DNA of 52,618 bases from contig DASO01000008.1 in the NCBI GenBank assembly GCA_002503845.1, positions 1-52,618 of the forward strand, read 5' to 3'. Both the position numbers and the translations under genes were made by a program. The stretch is from Euryarchaeota archaeon UBA24. GTDB taxonomy: Archaea; Halobacteriota; Halobacteria; Halobacteriales; Hikarchaeaceae. The notes beneath the pieces were generated by a model. The model was not told the DNA's origin. It saw only the letters and a list, made by a program, of their open reading frames with translations, and made no database searches. Shown piece after piece: positions 33,287 through 42,934 of this stretch. Position 1 is the stretch's first letter. Each line of letters opens with the position of its first letter.

Positions 33287-35662
33287 ATGTCTCACACAGC
33301 AGAAACAGTAACCAATCCAACAGACGTGGTCGATGTAGGTGACAGAATCGTCCGTAGAGAAGACGGGGGCCTCGTAACTGGAAAGGCCCAATATACTGAT
33401 GATTATTCAGCCCCAGGTATGCTTTACGCCGCTATTCTTCGGAGTCAATATGCCTATGCCAAAATTTCCTCTGTGGATACTAGTTTAGCAGAAGCGCATG
33501 AGGATGTAGTAGCCGTTTACACAGCACAAGACGTCGAAGCCTCAGGAGTACTCGGAGAGGTTCTATCTCCTGTTGGACTTCTCAACCCCGGGCCAGATTC
33601 TCCCGTTTCTATTCGAACTGAGCTGTTCAAACCATTCAGGCCAATGCTAGCGAAAGACATCGTTCGTTATACTGGTGAAGGGATTGCCGTCGTAGTAGCC
33701 ACTGATCGTTATTCTGCATATGACGCTCTCGATCTAATCGACGTAAAATATGAGTCTTTAAAAGGAGTTACTGGAATTTCTGCTTCGACCGACACCAACG
33801 CACCCCAATTACATGAAGGGGCCCCTGGAAACATTTCCTACGATTGGGAAAATGGAAATAAAAAAGATGTAGAGGTCGCATTTAGCAACTCCGACCATGT
33901 AGTTGAATTAGACCTAGTTTTACCCAGGTTAATACCAAATGCAATTGAACCCCGCGTAGCCCTTGCAGACTATTCGCCATCTTCTGGAAAACTATCCATT
34001 AAACTTTCGAGCCAAGGCGCATTTGGACATCGGAATTATTTCTCAAAGTCGCTAGGTATTCCTTTGCACAAAGTCCATGTCACAGTACCTGCCGTTGGCG
34101 GCGGATTTGGATCTAAAAGTAAATTCTATGCTGGGGAGTTACTTTGCGCATGGTGTTCCGTCCAACTAGGATTACCTGTCAAATGGCAAAACACCCGTTC
34201 CGAGGCACATATAACCGATGCCCAAGGAAGATCCCATGCTACCAAGGCAAAAATAGCATTTAATAAAGACGGAACGTTCACTGCCCTCGAAGCCCACACT
34301 TATCTTGACATCGGGGCATACGTTTCTACAAAAGCACCATTACAAACAGGAGGATATGGTGTCCTCCTTTCTGGCCTCTACAAAATCCCTGCAGTATTTG
34401 TTAGGATGACTGGTGTATTCACCAATTCTGCTCCTGTGGACGCTTACCGTGGAGCGGGGAGGCCAGAAGCGGCATTCGTTGTTGAACGACTTGTCTATCT
34501 AGCCGCAAAGAAACTAGGAATGGATCCTGTTGAGATCCGCAGAAAAAATTTCGTCCCAAAGGATGAATTTCCATATAAAACACCAATCATTGCGGAATAT
34601 GATTGTGGTGATTATGAAGCAGCACTTGACCTAGCGTTAAAAACAATTGATTACGAAGGGTTGAGAAAAGAACAAATTTCTCTCCGAAACGAAGGGAGAT
34701 ATATTGGAATTGGACTTTGTTCTTTCATAGAACGAAGTGGTGGTGGAACCGAAACTGCAAAGTTGAGAATACACCCCACTGGTGCAATAACTGCATACGT
34801 TGGTTCTGCCGACTGCGGACAAGGGCACCAAACCCCCTTCACTCAACTAATTTCTCAGGGAACTGGTGTACAATTCAAAGATATTGAGATCGTTGCAGGT
34901 GATAGTGAAATATTACCTAGTGGAACTGGATCCTTTGGCAGTAGAACTGGTTCCATGGCTGGTAGTGCACTTCTCCGATGTACTGAGCAAGTAGTGGAAA
35001 AAGGAGAAAAAATCGCAGCCCATATTTTGGATACTACTACTTCTAATATATCATTTGAAAACAGCACGTTCCACGCAACAGACTCTCCAGACGATTCCGT
35101 AACCTTCGCAGAAGTTGCAGCAGCAGCCTATGGGAACAATCTGCCCGACGGTGTTGAAAGTGGATTTGAAATAACAACGGTTTATGAAAATAATAAAAAG
35201 GCATGGCCTTACGGAACCCACATAGCCGTCGTTGAAGTCGATGTAGAGACTGGAGAGGTTAAATTAAAACGCTATGTTGGAGTCGATGATGTTGGAACTA
35301 TATTAAACCCCATGATCGTCGAGGGCCAAATTGTTGGGGGAATTGTCCAAGGAATTGGACAAGCCTTATTTGAACAAGCTGTTTACGACAACTCTGGCAA
35401 TCTAGTATCTGGGACTTTGCAAGATTATGCAATGCCCCGTGCAATGCACCTACCCGACATCGAAACAGATCATATTGTCACTCCCACACCTAGTAATCTA
35501 CTTGGGACAAAGGGAGCTGGAGAAAGTGGCACTATCGGATCTCCTGCGTCAATAGCAAACGCCGTATCCGATGCACTTGAATCTTTTGGAGTTTCTCATA
35601 TAGACCTCCCAATAACTGATGAGAAGGTGTGGCAATCCATCAGTGAAGCAACCTCTTCTTAA
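33287..35662 (+). CDS. Orphan molybdenum hydroxylase large subunit (form II CoxL-like)
   Basis: At 791 residues this is a full Moco subunit with GGGFGSK near 270, the AYRGAGR loop near 385, and GAGE with the catalytic Glu near 742. AYRGAGR is the form II CoxL signature. Form II enzymes are not proven CO dehydrogenases and probably act on other substrates. No medium or small subunit gene adjoins it; nth and gtrA flank it. It may borrow the M and S subunits of the operons at 3458 or 39161. An AATATTA element centred about 32 bases upstream suggests its own promoter. Confidence 0.92.
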   Translation: MSHTAETVTNPTDVVDVGDRIVRREDGGLVTGKAQYTDDYSAPGMLYAAILRSQYAYAKISSVDTSLAEAHEDVVAVYTAQDVEASGVLGEVLSPVGLLNPGPDSPVSIRTELFKPFRPMLAKDIVRYTGEGIAVVVATDRYSAYDALDLIDVKYESLKGVTGISASTDTNAPQLHEGAPGNISYDWENGNKKDVEVAFSNSDHVVELDLVLPRLIPNAIEPRVALADYSPSSGKLSIKLSSQGAFGHRNYFSKSLGIPLHKVHVTVPAVGGGFGSKSKFYAGELLCAWCSVQLGLPVKWQNTRSEAHITDAQGRSHATKAKIAFNKDGTFTALEAHTYLDIGAYVSTKAPLQTGGYGVLLSGLYKIPAVFVRMTGVFTNSAPVDAYRGAGRPEAAFVVERLVYLAAKKLGMDPVEIRRKNFVPKDEFPYKTPIIAEYDCGDYEAALDLALKTIDYEGLRKEQISLRNEGRYIGIGLCSFIERSGGGTETAKLRIHPTGAITAYVGSADCGQGHQTPFTQLISQGTGVQFKDIEIVAGDSEILPSGTGSFGSRTGSMAGSALLRCTEQVVEKGEKIAAHILDTTTSNISFENSTFHATDSPDDSVTFAEVAAAAYGNNLPDGVESGFEITTVYENNKKAWPYGTHIAVVEVDVETGEVKLKRYVGVDDVGTILNPMIVEGQIVGGIVQGIGQALFEQAVYDNSGNLVSGTLQDYAMPRAMHLPDIETDHIVTPTPSNLLGTKGAGESGTIGSPASIANAVSDALESFGVSHIDLPITDEKVWQSISEATSS

Positions 35663-36144
35663 CTGCTTTTAATCCCAACTTGCCATGTAATGAGGGATTC
35701 AAGAGTATAGTTGACAACCAATCCTACTAATATACCTATTATATTTGCAGAAATGAGTCCAACCCATCCATGTTCTGCTCCCATCCTCTCTACAATGGTA
35801 ACCATGACGCCAGTTGCTACCATGACACCCACAAACCGAACAATATTTGATTTTATAAATCGAATTAGTCTCTGATATTTTCCATTTAATCCATCTTCTA
35901 AGAACGTCCAGTTTTCGTTTAATAAGAACATAGATATAATTGCAAGTTCTGCACCTACCAGTTTGGAAGGGACCAATGGAACTCCCATCGAAATAACTAA
36001 CAAACTCAATGTTATATTGTCTATCACCGCTCCCACAATTCCCACCACTGTGAATTTCGAGAATTTGGTAATGGAGAACAAATATTTTAGATTCCCTATT
36101 CTAAAAATTCTAACCATTTCTTCTTTCATCCCTCTTATCATCAC
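35659..36144 (-). CDS. GtrA-family membrane protein
   Basis: The 161-residue protein has four membrane helices and the GtrA opening FSKFTVVGIVGAVIDN, with NENWTF after the second helix and NYTLESLITW at the end. GtrA proteins are thought to flip or hold polyprenyl-linked sugars. The gene overlaps the GT2 gene upstream by 4 bases, a pairing typical of GtrA with a polyprenyl-phosphate sugar synthase. Its stop overlaps the convergent coxL-like stop. Confidence 0.87.
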   Translation of the reverse strand: MMIRGMKEEMVRIFRIGNLKYLFSITKFSKFTVVGIVGAVIDNITLSLLVISMGVPLVPSKLVGAELAIISMFLLNENWTFLEDGLNGKYQRLIRFIKSNIVRFVGVMVATGVMVTIVERMGAEHGWVGLISANIIGILVGLVVNYTLESLITWQVGIKSS

Positions 36145-36848
36145 TCCGCCTCTCTCAACTTTTTAATTTTTCTACGAACTGTAAACAACGCATTAAATAA
36201 CTCTAACACTGTTGGGATTATTTTCACAGTTGATCCAGGCTGATCATCCCATTCTATGGGTATTTCTTCAATCTTATATCCTCGCATCGACACAATTGAA
36301 ATTAGTTCAATATCCCACGAGAACCCCTTTCTTTCTATGTCTCTTTGCACTTCTTCCCATACCTTTCTATCTATTGCCTTTACACCACATTGGTAATCAT
36401 GCAGTTTCACTTCCAACAAAACACGTGATAGAACTGAAAATCCATCTCCTAGTAATTTCCGGATATTGCCCTGGTGAAATTTTATATTCGAATCTGGATG
36501 TCTACGCGACCCAACTGCCAAGTCCACATTCAATTTTATAATCGAATCACAAACCTTCTTAACAGATTTTGCGGAAATACTTCCATCTGCATCAACAAAG
36601 ACCAGAACATCCGATTTTAATTTGTTAAAACCACGTGTTATGGCCGCCCCCTTTCCCTCCTTTCTATCGGATACTTCGAATCTTGCAGATATTCCTCCCA
36701 TTTGACTTAACACAAGCTCACTCGGATCGTCTATTTCTATTAGAATTACATCTGGACAAAGTACTTCGTCTAAATCTCTTACATATCCCTCTAGCGTCTT
36801 TAAATTTGGATTGTAAGCTGGAATGACCACCCCAATAGAATTTTTCAT
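36141..36848 (-). CDS. GT2 glycosyltransferase (dolichyl-phosphate sugar synthase-like)
   Basis: The 235-residue GT-A enzyme has VVIPAYNPNLKTLEGYV at the start, GKGAAITRGF near 66-75 and the metal-binding DAD in FVDADGS at 84-90. CGVKAIDRKVW near 155 and GFSWDIEL near 174 are typical of dolichol-phosphate mannose or glucose synthases. It likely charges a polyprenyl phosphate with sugar at the cytoplasmic face. The GtrA gene follows with a 4-base overlap, and a DUF2298 membrane protein diverges 57 bases away. Confidence 0.88.
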   Translation of the reverse strand: MKNSIGVVIPAYNPNLKTLEGYVRDLDEVLCPDVILIEIDDPSELVLSQMGGISARFEVSDRKEGKGAAITRGFNKLKSDVLVFVDADGSISAKSVKKVCDSIIKLNVDLAVGSRRHPDSNIKFHQGNIRKLLGDGFSVLSRVLLEVKLHDYQCGVKAIDRKVWEEVQRDIERKGFSWDIELISIVSMRGYKIEEIPIEWDDQPGSTVKIIPTVLELFNALFTVRRKIKKLREAE

Positions 36849-36905
36849 TACTCCCAGTATTAGAATACGAAAATAATTAGTACTTTTGGATGTTCTTTCT
36901 CCCTA

Positions 36906-39146
36906 ATGGAGTTTACTCTAATTTTCACCTGGTGGATTTTATTACTTATACTGTCACTTATAGGTTTACCAATAACATCTTCCCTTTTTTGGAGATTGTC
37001 AGATAAAGGGGCGTCAGCTGCGCTCACTTTTAGCTTGACAGCGCTCTTTTTTTCTATTTATTGGCTGGGTCACTTTTCATTTAGTCTTTCCACAGTATTA
37101 CTAGGATTGGCCACCCTCGTCCTCCTCTCTATGGGTGTTCTTTTCGTAAAAAGACCTGAGCTACCCCTCAAAAGATTTTCAGAATCCTTCGCCGTTTTCA
37201 CAATGGCATTTATGTTAATCGTTGCTATACGATCGGCAGATCCCTCTATATACCCCATTGGGGGTGAAAAATTTCTAGACTTTGGACTTCTACAGTCCAT
37301 CCTACGCTCTTCCGTTTTGCCACCCGAAGATCTCTGGTTCGCGGGAGAGACAGTCCGATATTACTATGGCGGCCATTTAATTTCGGCGATACTTTCTATG
37401 CTATCTGGAATCTCTGCAAAATTCGCATACAATTTAGCTTTGGCTAGTTTCTTCGGCGCTCTCGTTTCGGGTGCTTATGGCCTCTCTGGGTCCCTTTCTA
37501 CCTTTTATGGCCATTCTCATAGATTTGCAGGGTCTCTTGGGGCAATCATAGTTGGAATATCTTCTAATTTTGTAGTTGCATTTTCTATTTTTCTTTGGGT
37601 CCTCCCCCTCGGACTAGCGAACTCTATCGCGCGTTTTGTTGGAAACACCACCGATTTAAAACCTTTGTATTTGCTACATCCCGATTCTTTTTTCTATTGG
37701 ACTTCTAGCAGAGTCATTCGGGGAACTATCAATGAATTTCCATTTTTTGCATGGCTAAATGGGGATCTCCATGCACACATGATGAGCACTCCTTTTATGA
37801 TTCTCATTTTATTTACCATGTTTGCATATTATCTATCACCTGCAAATTCAGTCAGAGAACGAAGATTATTAATTTTGATTATACTCCCTCTTCTATCTGG
37901 ACTTTTAGCTGTAGTTAACACATGGAGCTATCCTACTGTTTTTGGACTTTTATTTTTGACATTGGTATTTTCCCCAACAGACCCACTTTCTATAATTTCC
38001 CCTTCTCTGAATTCAAAAATCAATTTGGAGAGTTTCAGACGTGAAATTTTTCGTATTATCACTTCCCTATTCCTATCCATTTTCGTAATTTTATTAGGGT
38101 CTTTAACAGTCATCCCATTTTTCATTCAATCGGCATCTTTACGCACGATTGCATTTTTCCCCCCTCGAAGTGGACTCATCGAATTTCTTCTTGTGTATTT
38201 ATTTTTCATACTTATATTTTCAATCTATATGTATTCTATACTATCCACTGAACTATCCCATAGTCACAGTAGGATACTTTTACTATGCGCACTATTATTT
38301 TTCGCAGGACTTTTGTTTGGCGCTCCCGCTGTAGCAATACTTCTCCCCTTATGCATAGTTTCCTGGCTGCTACTAGAGCATTTCTCCTCAAAAGTTGGAT
38401 TTGAATTGGTTTTATTTCTTGCTGGCGCAGTACTCATTCTTCTAACTGAATTTCTATTTATCCAAGAACAAGCTGGACCTGGGCGAATGAACACTGTATT
38501 TAAAATCTACATGCAAGTTTGGATATTCTTCTCCATTGGGGCATCAATAGCACTCACACGTTTATTCAGTGATCAATTTTTAAAAAGTAGATCCCCTTCG
38601 AAAAAAAGTTATAAGCTACTCACAACTCTATTTTTATCCCTACTCATCATTTCCACCACATTCTATGCTGGATTTTCTATAGGGGAACATTTCTCTAACG
38701 AACCTAAGTTCACCCTCGATGCCACTCTAGACGCTACTATAAATCACCCTCATGAATGGGCTGCAATTACATTTATAGGAGACCAACCAGGGTCACCAAC
38801 TATAGTCACGGCACCTGGGTGCTGGTGCAATTCTGTTGAAACAACTCTTCCCTATCGGTGGGTTAATGCGCCCTCTAGTTTCACAGGAATCCCCACGGTC
38901 GCAGGATGGTCCCATGAGGTAGGCTATCGCGGAGAAGAACCGTACTTACAGAGAGTCACTCATGTAAACCAAATATACACGGGGTCTTCTGAACTTAGAA
39001 AAGAATTGTTACTCCTTTACGATGTCAAATATGTTTATGTGGGGAAAAATGAGCGAAGTCTTTATCAGGTATCTACTTTCGACGATCCTTATTTAAAACT
39101 TGTTTTTGAGAATGAAGAGGTCGTTGTCTACGAACACATTCTTTAA
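36906..39146 (+). CDS. DUF2298 polytopic membrane protein (GT-C-like)
   Basis: The 746-residue protein has a dozen or more membrane helices. The family signature follows the second helix group: DFGLLQSILRSSVLPPEDLWFAG, then RYYYGGH near 150, the tyrosine run for which this family was named YYY. An exterior C-terminal domain of about 140 residues (GCWCNSVE, PTVAGWSHEVGYRG) ends it. The topology resembles GT-C glycosyltransferases that use polyprenyl-phosphate sugars. With the divergent GT2 and GtrA genes it makes a plausible surface-glycosylation module. Confidence 0.87.
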   Translation: MEFTLIFTWWILLLILSLIGLPITSSLFWRLSDKGASAALTFSLTALFFSIYWLGHFSFSLSTVLLGLATLVLLSMGVLFVKRPELPLKRFSESFAVFTMAFMLIVAIRSADPSIYPIGGEKFLDFGLLQSILRSSVLPPEDLWFAGETVRYYYGGHLISAILSMLSGISAKFAYNLALASFFGALVSGAYGLSGSLSTFYGHSHRFAGSLGAIIVGISSNFVVAFSIFLWVLPLGLANSIARFVGNTTDLKPLYLLHPDSFFYWTSSRVIRGTINEFPFFAWLNGDLHAHMMSTPFMILILFTMFAYYLSPANSVRERRLLILIILPLLSGLLAVVNTWSYPTVFGLLFLTLVFSPTDPLSIISPSLNSKINLESFRREIFRIITSLFLSIFVILLGSLTVIPFFIQSASLRTIAFFPPRSGLIEFLLVYLFFILIFSIYMYSILSTELSHSHSRILLLCALLFFAGLLFGAPAVAILLPLCIVSWLLLEHFSSKVGFELVLFLAGAVLILLTEFLFIQEQAGPGRMNTVFKIYMQVWIFFSIGASIALTRLFSDQFLKSRSPSKKSYKLLTTLFLSLLIISTTFYAGFSIGEHFSNEPKFTLDATLDATINHPHEWAAITFIGDQPGSPTIVTAPGCWCNSVETTLPYRWVNAPSSFTGIPTVAGWSHEVGYRGEEPYLQRVTHVNQIYTGSSELRKELLLLYDVKYVYVGKNERSLYQVSTFDDPYLKLVFENEEVVVYEHIL

Positions 39147-39160
39147 TATTTTCAATAATC

Positions 39161-39661
39161 CTATGCGTTCATCTCTTTGGAAGCACTTTTAACCGCCATG
39201 ATGATGCTATCATATCCTGTACATCTGCATATATTTTCAGAAAGAAATTCCCTTATATCATCATCAGATGGATCTGGATTTTGATCAAGTAACGCCTTTG
39301 AAGCTATCAACATTCCAGGAGTGCAGTAACCACATTGGAATCCCTCATATTCTCTGAAAGAATCTTGAAGTGGATGGAATTCACTATTCTGGTATGTGTC
39401 TGCCAATCCTTCTATGGTCAATACTTCCGTTCTATCTATGTTGACGGCCAATTCCAAACAAGAGGCAACGACTTTATTATTTACCAGTACCGTACAACAA
39501 CCACAAACTCCCACCCCACAACCTTCTGTTGTACCTGTAAGGTGCAATTCTTGACGTAATAGTTCTACCAAAGTTAGATTGGCCGGAATTTCAATCGCAT
39601 ATTCTTCCCCATTGAGTCTGAATTCTATCTCGTGACGTGTAGCCTGTGTGTAGTTATTCAT
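39161..39661 (-). CDS. Molybdenum hydroxylase 2Fe-2S small subunit (CoxS-like)
   Basis: The 166-residue protein has both 2Fe-2S sets: Cys48, 53, 56 and 68 in the ferredoxin domain, and Cys110, 113, 145 and 147 in the helical domain (CGYCTPG, ICRCTGY). It lies last in an operon M-L-S, a different gene order from the M-S-L set at 3458. Its ATG overlaps the large-subunit TGA by 4 bases. Confidence 0.95.
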   Translation of the reverse strand: MNNYTQATRHEIEFRLNGEEYAIEIPANLTLVELLRQELHLTGTTEGCGVGVCGCCTVLVNNKVVASCLELAVNIDRTEVLTIEGLADTYQNSEFHPLQDSFREYEGFQCGYCTPGMLIASKALLDQNPDPSDDDIREFLSENICRCTGYDSIIMAVKSASKEMNA

Positions 39662-42000
39662 TCTGATACCTCCTCTATTGCCTTCAAAACTTTCCCCGGA
39701 GTTATCGGTAGTTCAGTAACTCTAGCACCACAAGCATCTTTAATCGCATTTCCTATTGCAGGAGGTACTGTAACTGTATTTGATTCTCCCACCCCTTTTG
39801 CACCATGGGGCCCATTTGGATCTCCTGACTCTACTACAATTATCTTTGATTCTTTGGGCACATCTCCGATTGCAGGAACTTTGTAGTCCAATAGTGACTT
39901 ATTTACTTGTTGTCCCGATTCAAATACCATCTCTTCACTCATCGTGTGACCCAACGCTTGAACTGCAGCCCCTAAAATTTGACCTTCACATCTAATAGGG
40001 TCTATTGCCTTGCCACAGTCCGCCGAATTAACCCATTTATCGATTGTATATTTTCCCGTTCTTGTATCTACTGATACTTCTGCATATGTGGCCCCTGTCA
40101 TCCAAAATGCAGATGCATATCGGTCACCACTACTCGCTTCAGTAGAGAAATACCCTTTCCCTATGAGCGTTCCCCCTCCTCCCACGAAATAAGAGGAAAC
40201 TACTGCCCCTATCGATTCTTCTCCTGAAGGACTCTTAACTAGGCCCCCTTCAACTATCACCTCTTTTCTTTCTACACCTTGTTTTTGCACCACTATGTCA
40301 ATTAATTGATCTTTTAATTCATCAACCGCCCTCAATATGGCATTTCCCAAGTGGAATGTAGATCTGCTACTTGTTGTAGAGGTATTGAATGGGGCGCTGT
40401 TGGTATTTGGTGTATTCACATTAACATATTCTACTCCTATTCCCAACCCATCTGCAGTTATCTGGGCCAAAGTTGTAATTATACCTTGGCCAACTTCTGT
40501 TCCCCCTGTAATCACATTTACACTACCATCACAATCTAATAGCAAGATGGCTTCCGACGTCGAAGGCGTTATTGTGGCCTTCAAAGTAACTGCAACCCCT
40601 CTTCCTTTCTTAATATGGTTCCCCCTTGATTCTTCTTGTTCCAAGTCCTTTCCGAACCAGTCCACTTCATCAATTACGGCTTGGAGACATTGGGGGGCAC
40701 CATGAGGTTCTATGGGAACGCCATTATATGTTCCCCCATCTTGGGTGATATTTTTGATTCTTAATTCTACTGGATCCATTCCCATCTCCTTTGCAACATC
40801 GTCGAAATGTGATTCCACAGCCCAGGCGGTCTGCGCCACTCCAAATCCTCTATATGCCACACCAGGTGGTTTATTGGTATACGTCGATTTTGATATGACT
40901 TTGACATTGGGAATATCGTATGCCCCTGGGGCGGTATACCCTGCCTTCTTCACTTTTCTGGGACTGATATCGGCATATGCCCCGCTATCCCATATGACCT
41001 CCACTTCTTGAGCTACAATATTTCCATCAACCGTCACCCCCGTCTTAACTCTTGTTTGGGTCCCATCTCTGACCGAAGTATCGAATGATTCACTAGATGT
41101 TTGACGGAGTTTTACTGGTGCTTCTACCGATCTAGATAATGCCGCAGCCAATGGTTCTATTCTGACATATGTCCTCGAACCAAATGCACCCCCCATCTGT
41201 GGAACTTCAACTTCGACTTTTGAAGAAGGGATGTCAAATATGCGGGCAACTTCTCTACGGACAAAATGCGGGGTTTGATTTCCTGTTATTATCTTAAAAG
41301 AATTATCTGATGCATTATAACTAGCAATTGTCACAAACGGTTCAAGATGTGTGTGCTGAACCATTGGTGTGGCATATTTTCCTTCAAGGACTATGTCGGC
41401 TTCTTCAAATCCTTTCTCTACGTCTCCCACATCTAGTTCATAAGTGTATGCAACATTGGGCTCTTCACTACGATGAACTGTAGATAGATCTTCAAAAACC
41501 GCAGCAGATTCGCCACTCTCATGCAACAATGGAGCGGTTTTCTTTCTAGCTTTATTCACGTCAGTTACACTTCTCAGCTTATCACATTCTACAACCACTT
41601 CGGTAGCTGCCAACGATGCTATGTCTGGACGTTCTGCAATAACTGCCGCAACTGGTTCTCCCACGTACCGGACCTTTCCAATAGCCAAAACAGGCTGGTC
41701 TCTAAATGCCGGCCCCACATAAGGAGAGATCCAATCTGCATTTTCAAGATCATTCCCTGTAACAACTGCAACGACTCCTGGTATGGCTTCTGCAGCTTCT
41801 GTAGAGATAGAAATTATTTCTCCATGGGCAATATTGCTCCTGACGACTTCTGCATAATATCCTTCAAAAGGGAGGTCATCTGTATATGCCACGGATCCTG
41901 TGACTTTGCTCTCACCATCTAACCGAAGTACATGCTTTCCTATGGTTCCTGTTTTCTTGGCCTTTCCATCCTGTTCTATTATGGGTATTTGCGTTGACAT
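39658..42000 (-). CDS. Molybdenum hydroxylase large subunit (xanthine/aldehyde dehydrogenase-like)
   Basis: The 780-residue Moco subunit has GGAFGSR near 270 (Arg instead of the usual Lys of the GGFGGK loop), AYRGFG near 379, and GVGE with the catalytic Glu near 733. The RGFG loop places it with xanthine and aldehyde dehydrogenases, not CO dehydrogenases. It is the middle gene of coxM-L-S, 14 bases after the medium subunit stop. The operon's neighbour upstream is a thiamine-diphosphate enzyme. Substrate unknown. Confidence 0.92.
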   Translation of the reverse strand: MSTQIPIIEQDGKAKKTGTIGKHVLRLDGESKVTGSVAYTDDLPFEGYYAEVVRSNIAHGEIISISTEAAEAIPGVVAVVTGNDLENADWISPYVGPAFRDQPVLAIGKVRYVGEPVAAVIAERPDIASLAATEVVVECDKLRSVTDVNKARKKTAPLLHESGESAAVFEDLSTVHRSEEPNVAYTYELDVGDVEKGFEEADIVLEGKYATPMVQHTHLEPFVTIASYNASDNSFKIITGNQTPHFVRREVARIFDIPSSKVEVEVPQMGGAFGSRTYVRIEPLAAALSRSVEAPVKLRQTSSESFDTSVRDGTQTRVKTGVTVDGNIVAQEVEVIWDSGAYADISPRKVKKAGYTAPGAYDIPNVKVISKSTYTNKPPGVAYRGFGVAQTAWAVESHFDDVAKEMGMDPVELRIKNITQDGGTYNGVPIEPHGAPQCLQAVIDEVDWFGKDLEQEESRGNHIKKGRGVAVTLKATITPSTSEAILLLDCDGSVNVITGGTEVGQGIITTLAQITADGLGIGVEYVNVNTPNTNSAPFNTSTTSSRSTFHLGNAILRAVDELKDQLIDIVVQKQGVERKEVIVEGGLVKSPSGEESIGAVVSSYFVGGGGTLIGKGYFSTEASSGDRYASAFWMTGATYAEVSVDTRTGKYTIDKWVNSADCGKAIDPIRCEGQILGAAVQALGHTMSEEMVFESGQQVNKSLLDYKVPAIGDVPKESKIIVVESGDPNGPHGAKGVGESNTVTVPPAIGNAIKDACGARVTELPITPGKVLKAIEEVSE

Positions 42001-42014
42001 TGATTCTTATCCAG

Positions 42015-42872
42015 TTATATTAGTGACTCCCCAACTCCGGTAATTTCTCTCAGGGCACGTATCGTAAATTCCCCTGCCATTTTCCTCTTATACCACACCG
42101 ATCCTCGCGCATCTCCTATTGGTTCACATTGGTCTGCCGCAAGTTCTCCTACTTTGTCGATCGCCTCTGTAGTTATTCCCTCTGAGAATATTTCTTGTAT
42201 CCCTTCAACTTTCATTATGGGTGTGTCTGCAACCGAATTTATGAATACCACGGGAACTGAACCCGGGGCTTCATCAACAAACGCAGCGACGCCTACACAC
42301 GGCCAATCTGCCTCTGACAACGCACGGTGTTTCAAATAAATTCCCTTTCTATCTGGCATGATCGGTATTTTAATCGATTTTATTAATTCTCCTTCTTTTA
42401 AATCGGTTTCATAATACCCTTGTATGAACTCTTTGATGTCCATGGAACGTTCTCCATCTTCTCCTATTATGTCTATGTGGGCATCTAATCCTGCTAAAAC
42501 TGGGGGGAGATCCAGATCCGGATCTGCATGGGCCAAATTTCCACCTATTGTGGCAACATTTCTGATCCTAATACTCGCAATTTTTGAAAGACAATTTGAA
42601 ACAACAGGATGATTTCTTTTCACAATTTCACTTGTTTCTATATCCCGCAATGTGGTCAACGCACCAATTTTAATTTGTCCATTTTCCTCTATAATATAGG
42701 CGTGATCCTTCTCCAATTTTCTAAGATTCACCATCGTCGTTGGTTGGAATATCTTTTCTTTAATTAAAGTTGTAACTGCAGTACCCCCCGATATCGGTTT
42801 TGCACCATGTTCTTTCATTAATTGAATTGCTTCTTCAAAAGATTCTGGAAGAAATAGTCTGAATGGCTGCAT
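42015..42872 (-). CDS. Molybdenum hydroxylase FAD-binding medium subunit (CoxM-like)
   Basis: The 285-residue protein has SGGTAVTTL at 28-36 and ATIGGNLAHADP at 107-118, the two FAD loops of CoxM proteins, and a C-terminal CO_deh_flav_C domain ending near MAGEFTIRALREI. It heads the M-L-S operon. The thiamine-diphosphate enzyme gene ends 62 bases upstream on the same strand, so a four-gene transcript is possible. Confidence 0.94.
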   Translation of the reverse strand: MQPFRLFLPESFEEAIQLMKEHGAKPISGGTAVTTLIKEKIFQPTTMVNLRKLEKDHAYIIEENGQIKIGALTTLRDIETSEIVKRNHPVVSNCLSKIASIRIRNVATIGGNLAHADPDLDLPPVLAGLDAHIDIIGEDGERSMDIKEFIQGYYETDLKEGELIKSIKIPIMPDRKGIYLKHRALSEADWPCVGVAAFVDEAPGSVPVVFINSVADTPIMKVEGIQEIFSEGITTEAIDKVGELAADQCEPIGDARGSVWYKRKMAGEFTIRALREITGVGESLI

Positions 42873-42934
42873 TATGTACTTCTATTTAGCTTTCCAATGA
42901 TTATTATCATACCGATACCAATCCACTATATATT

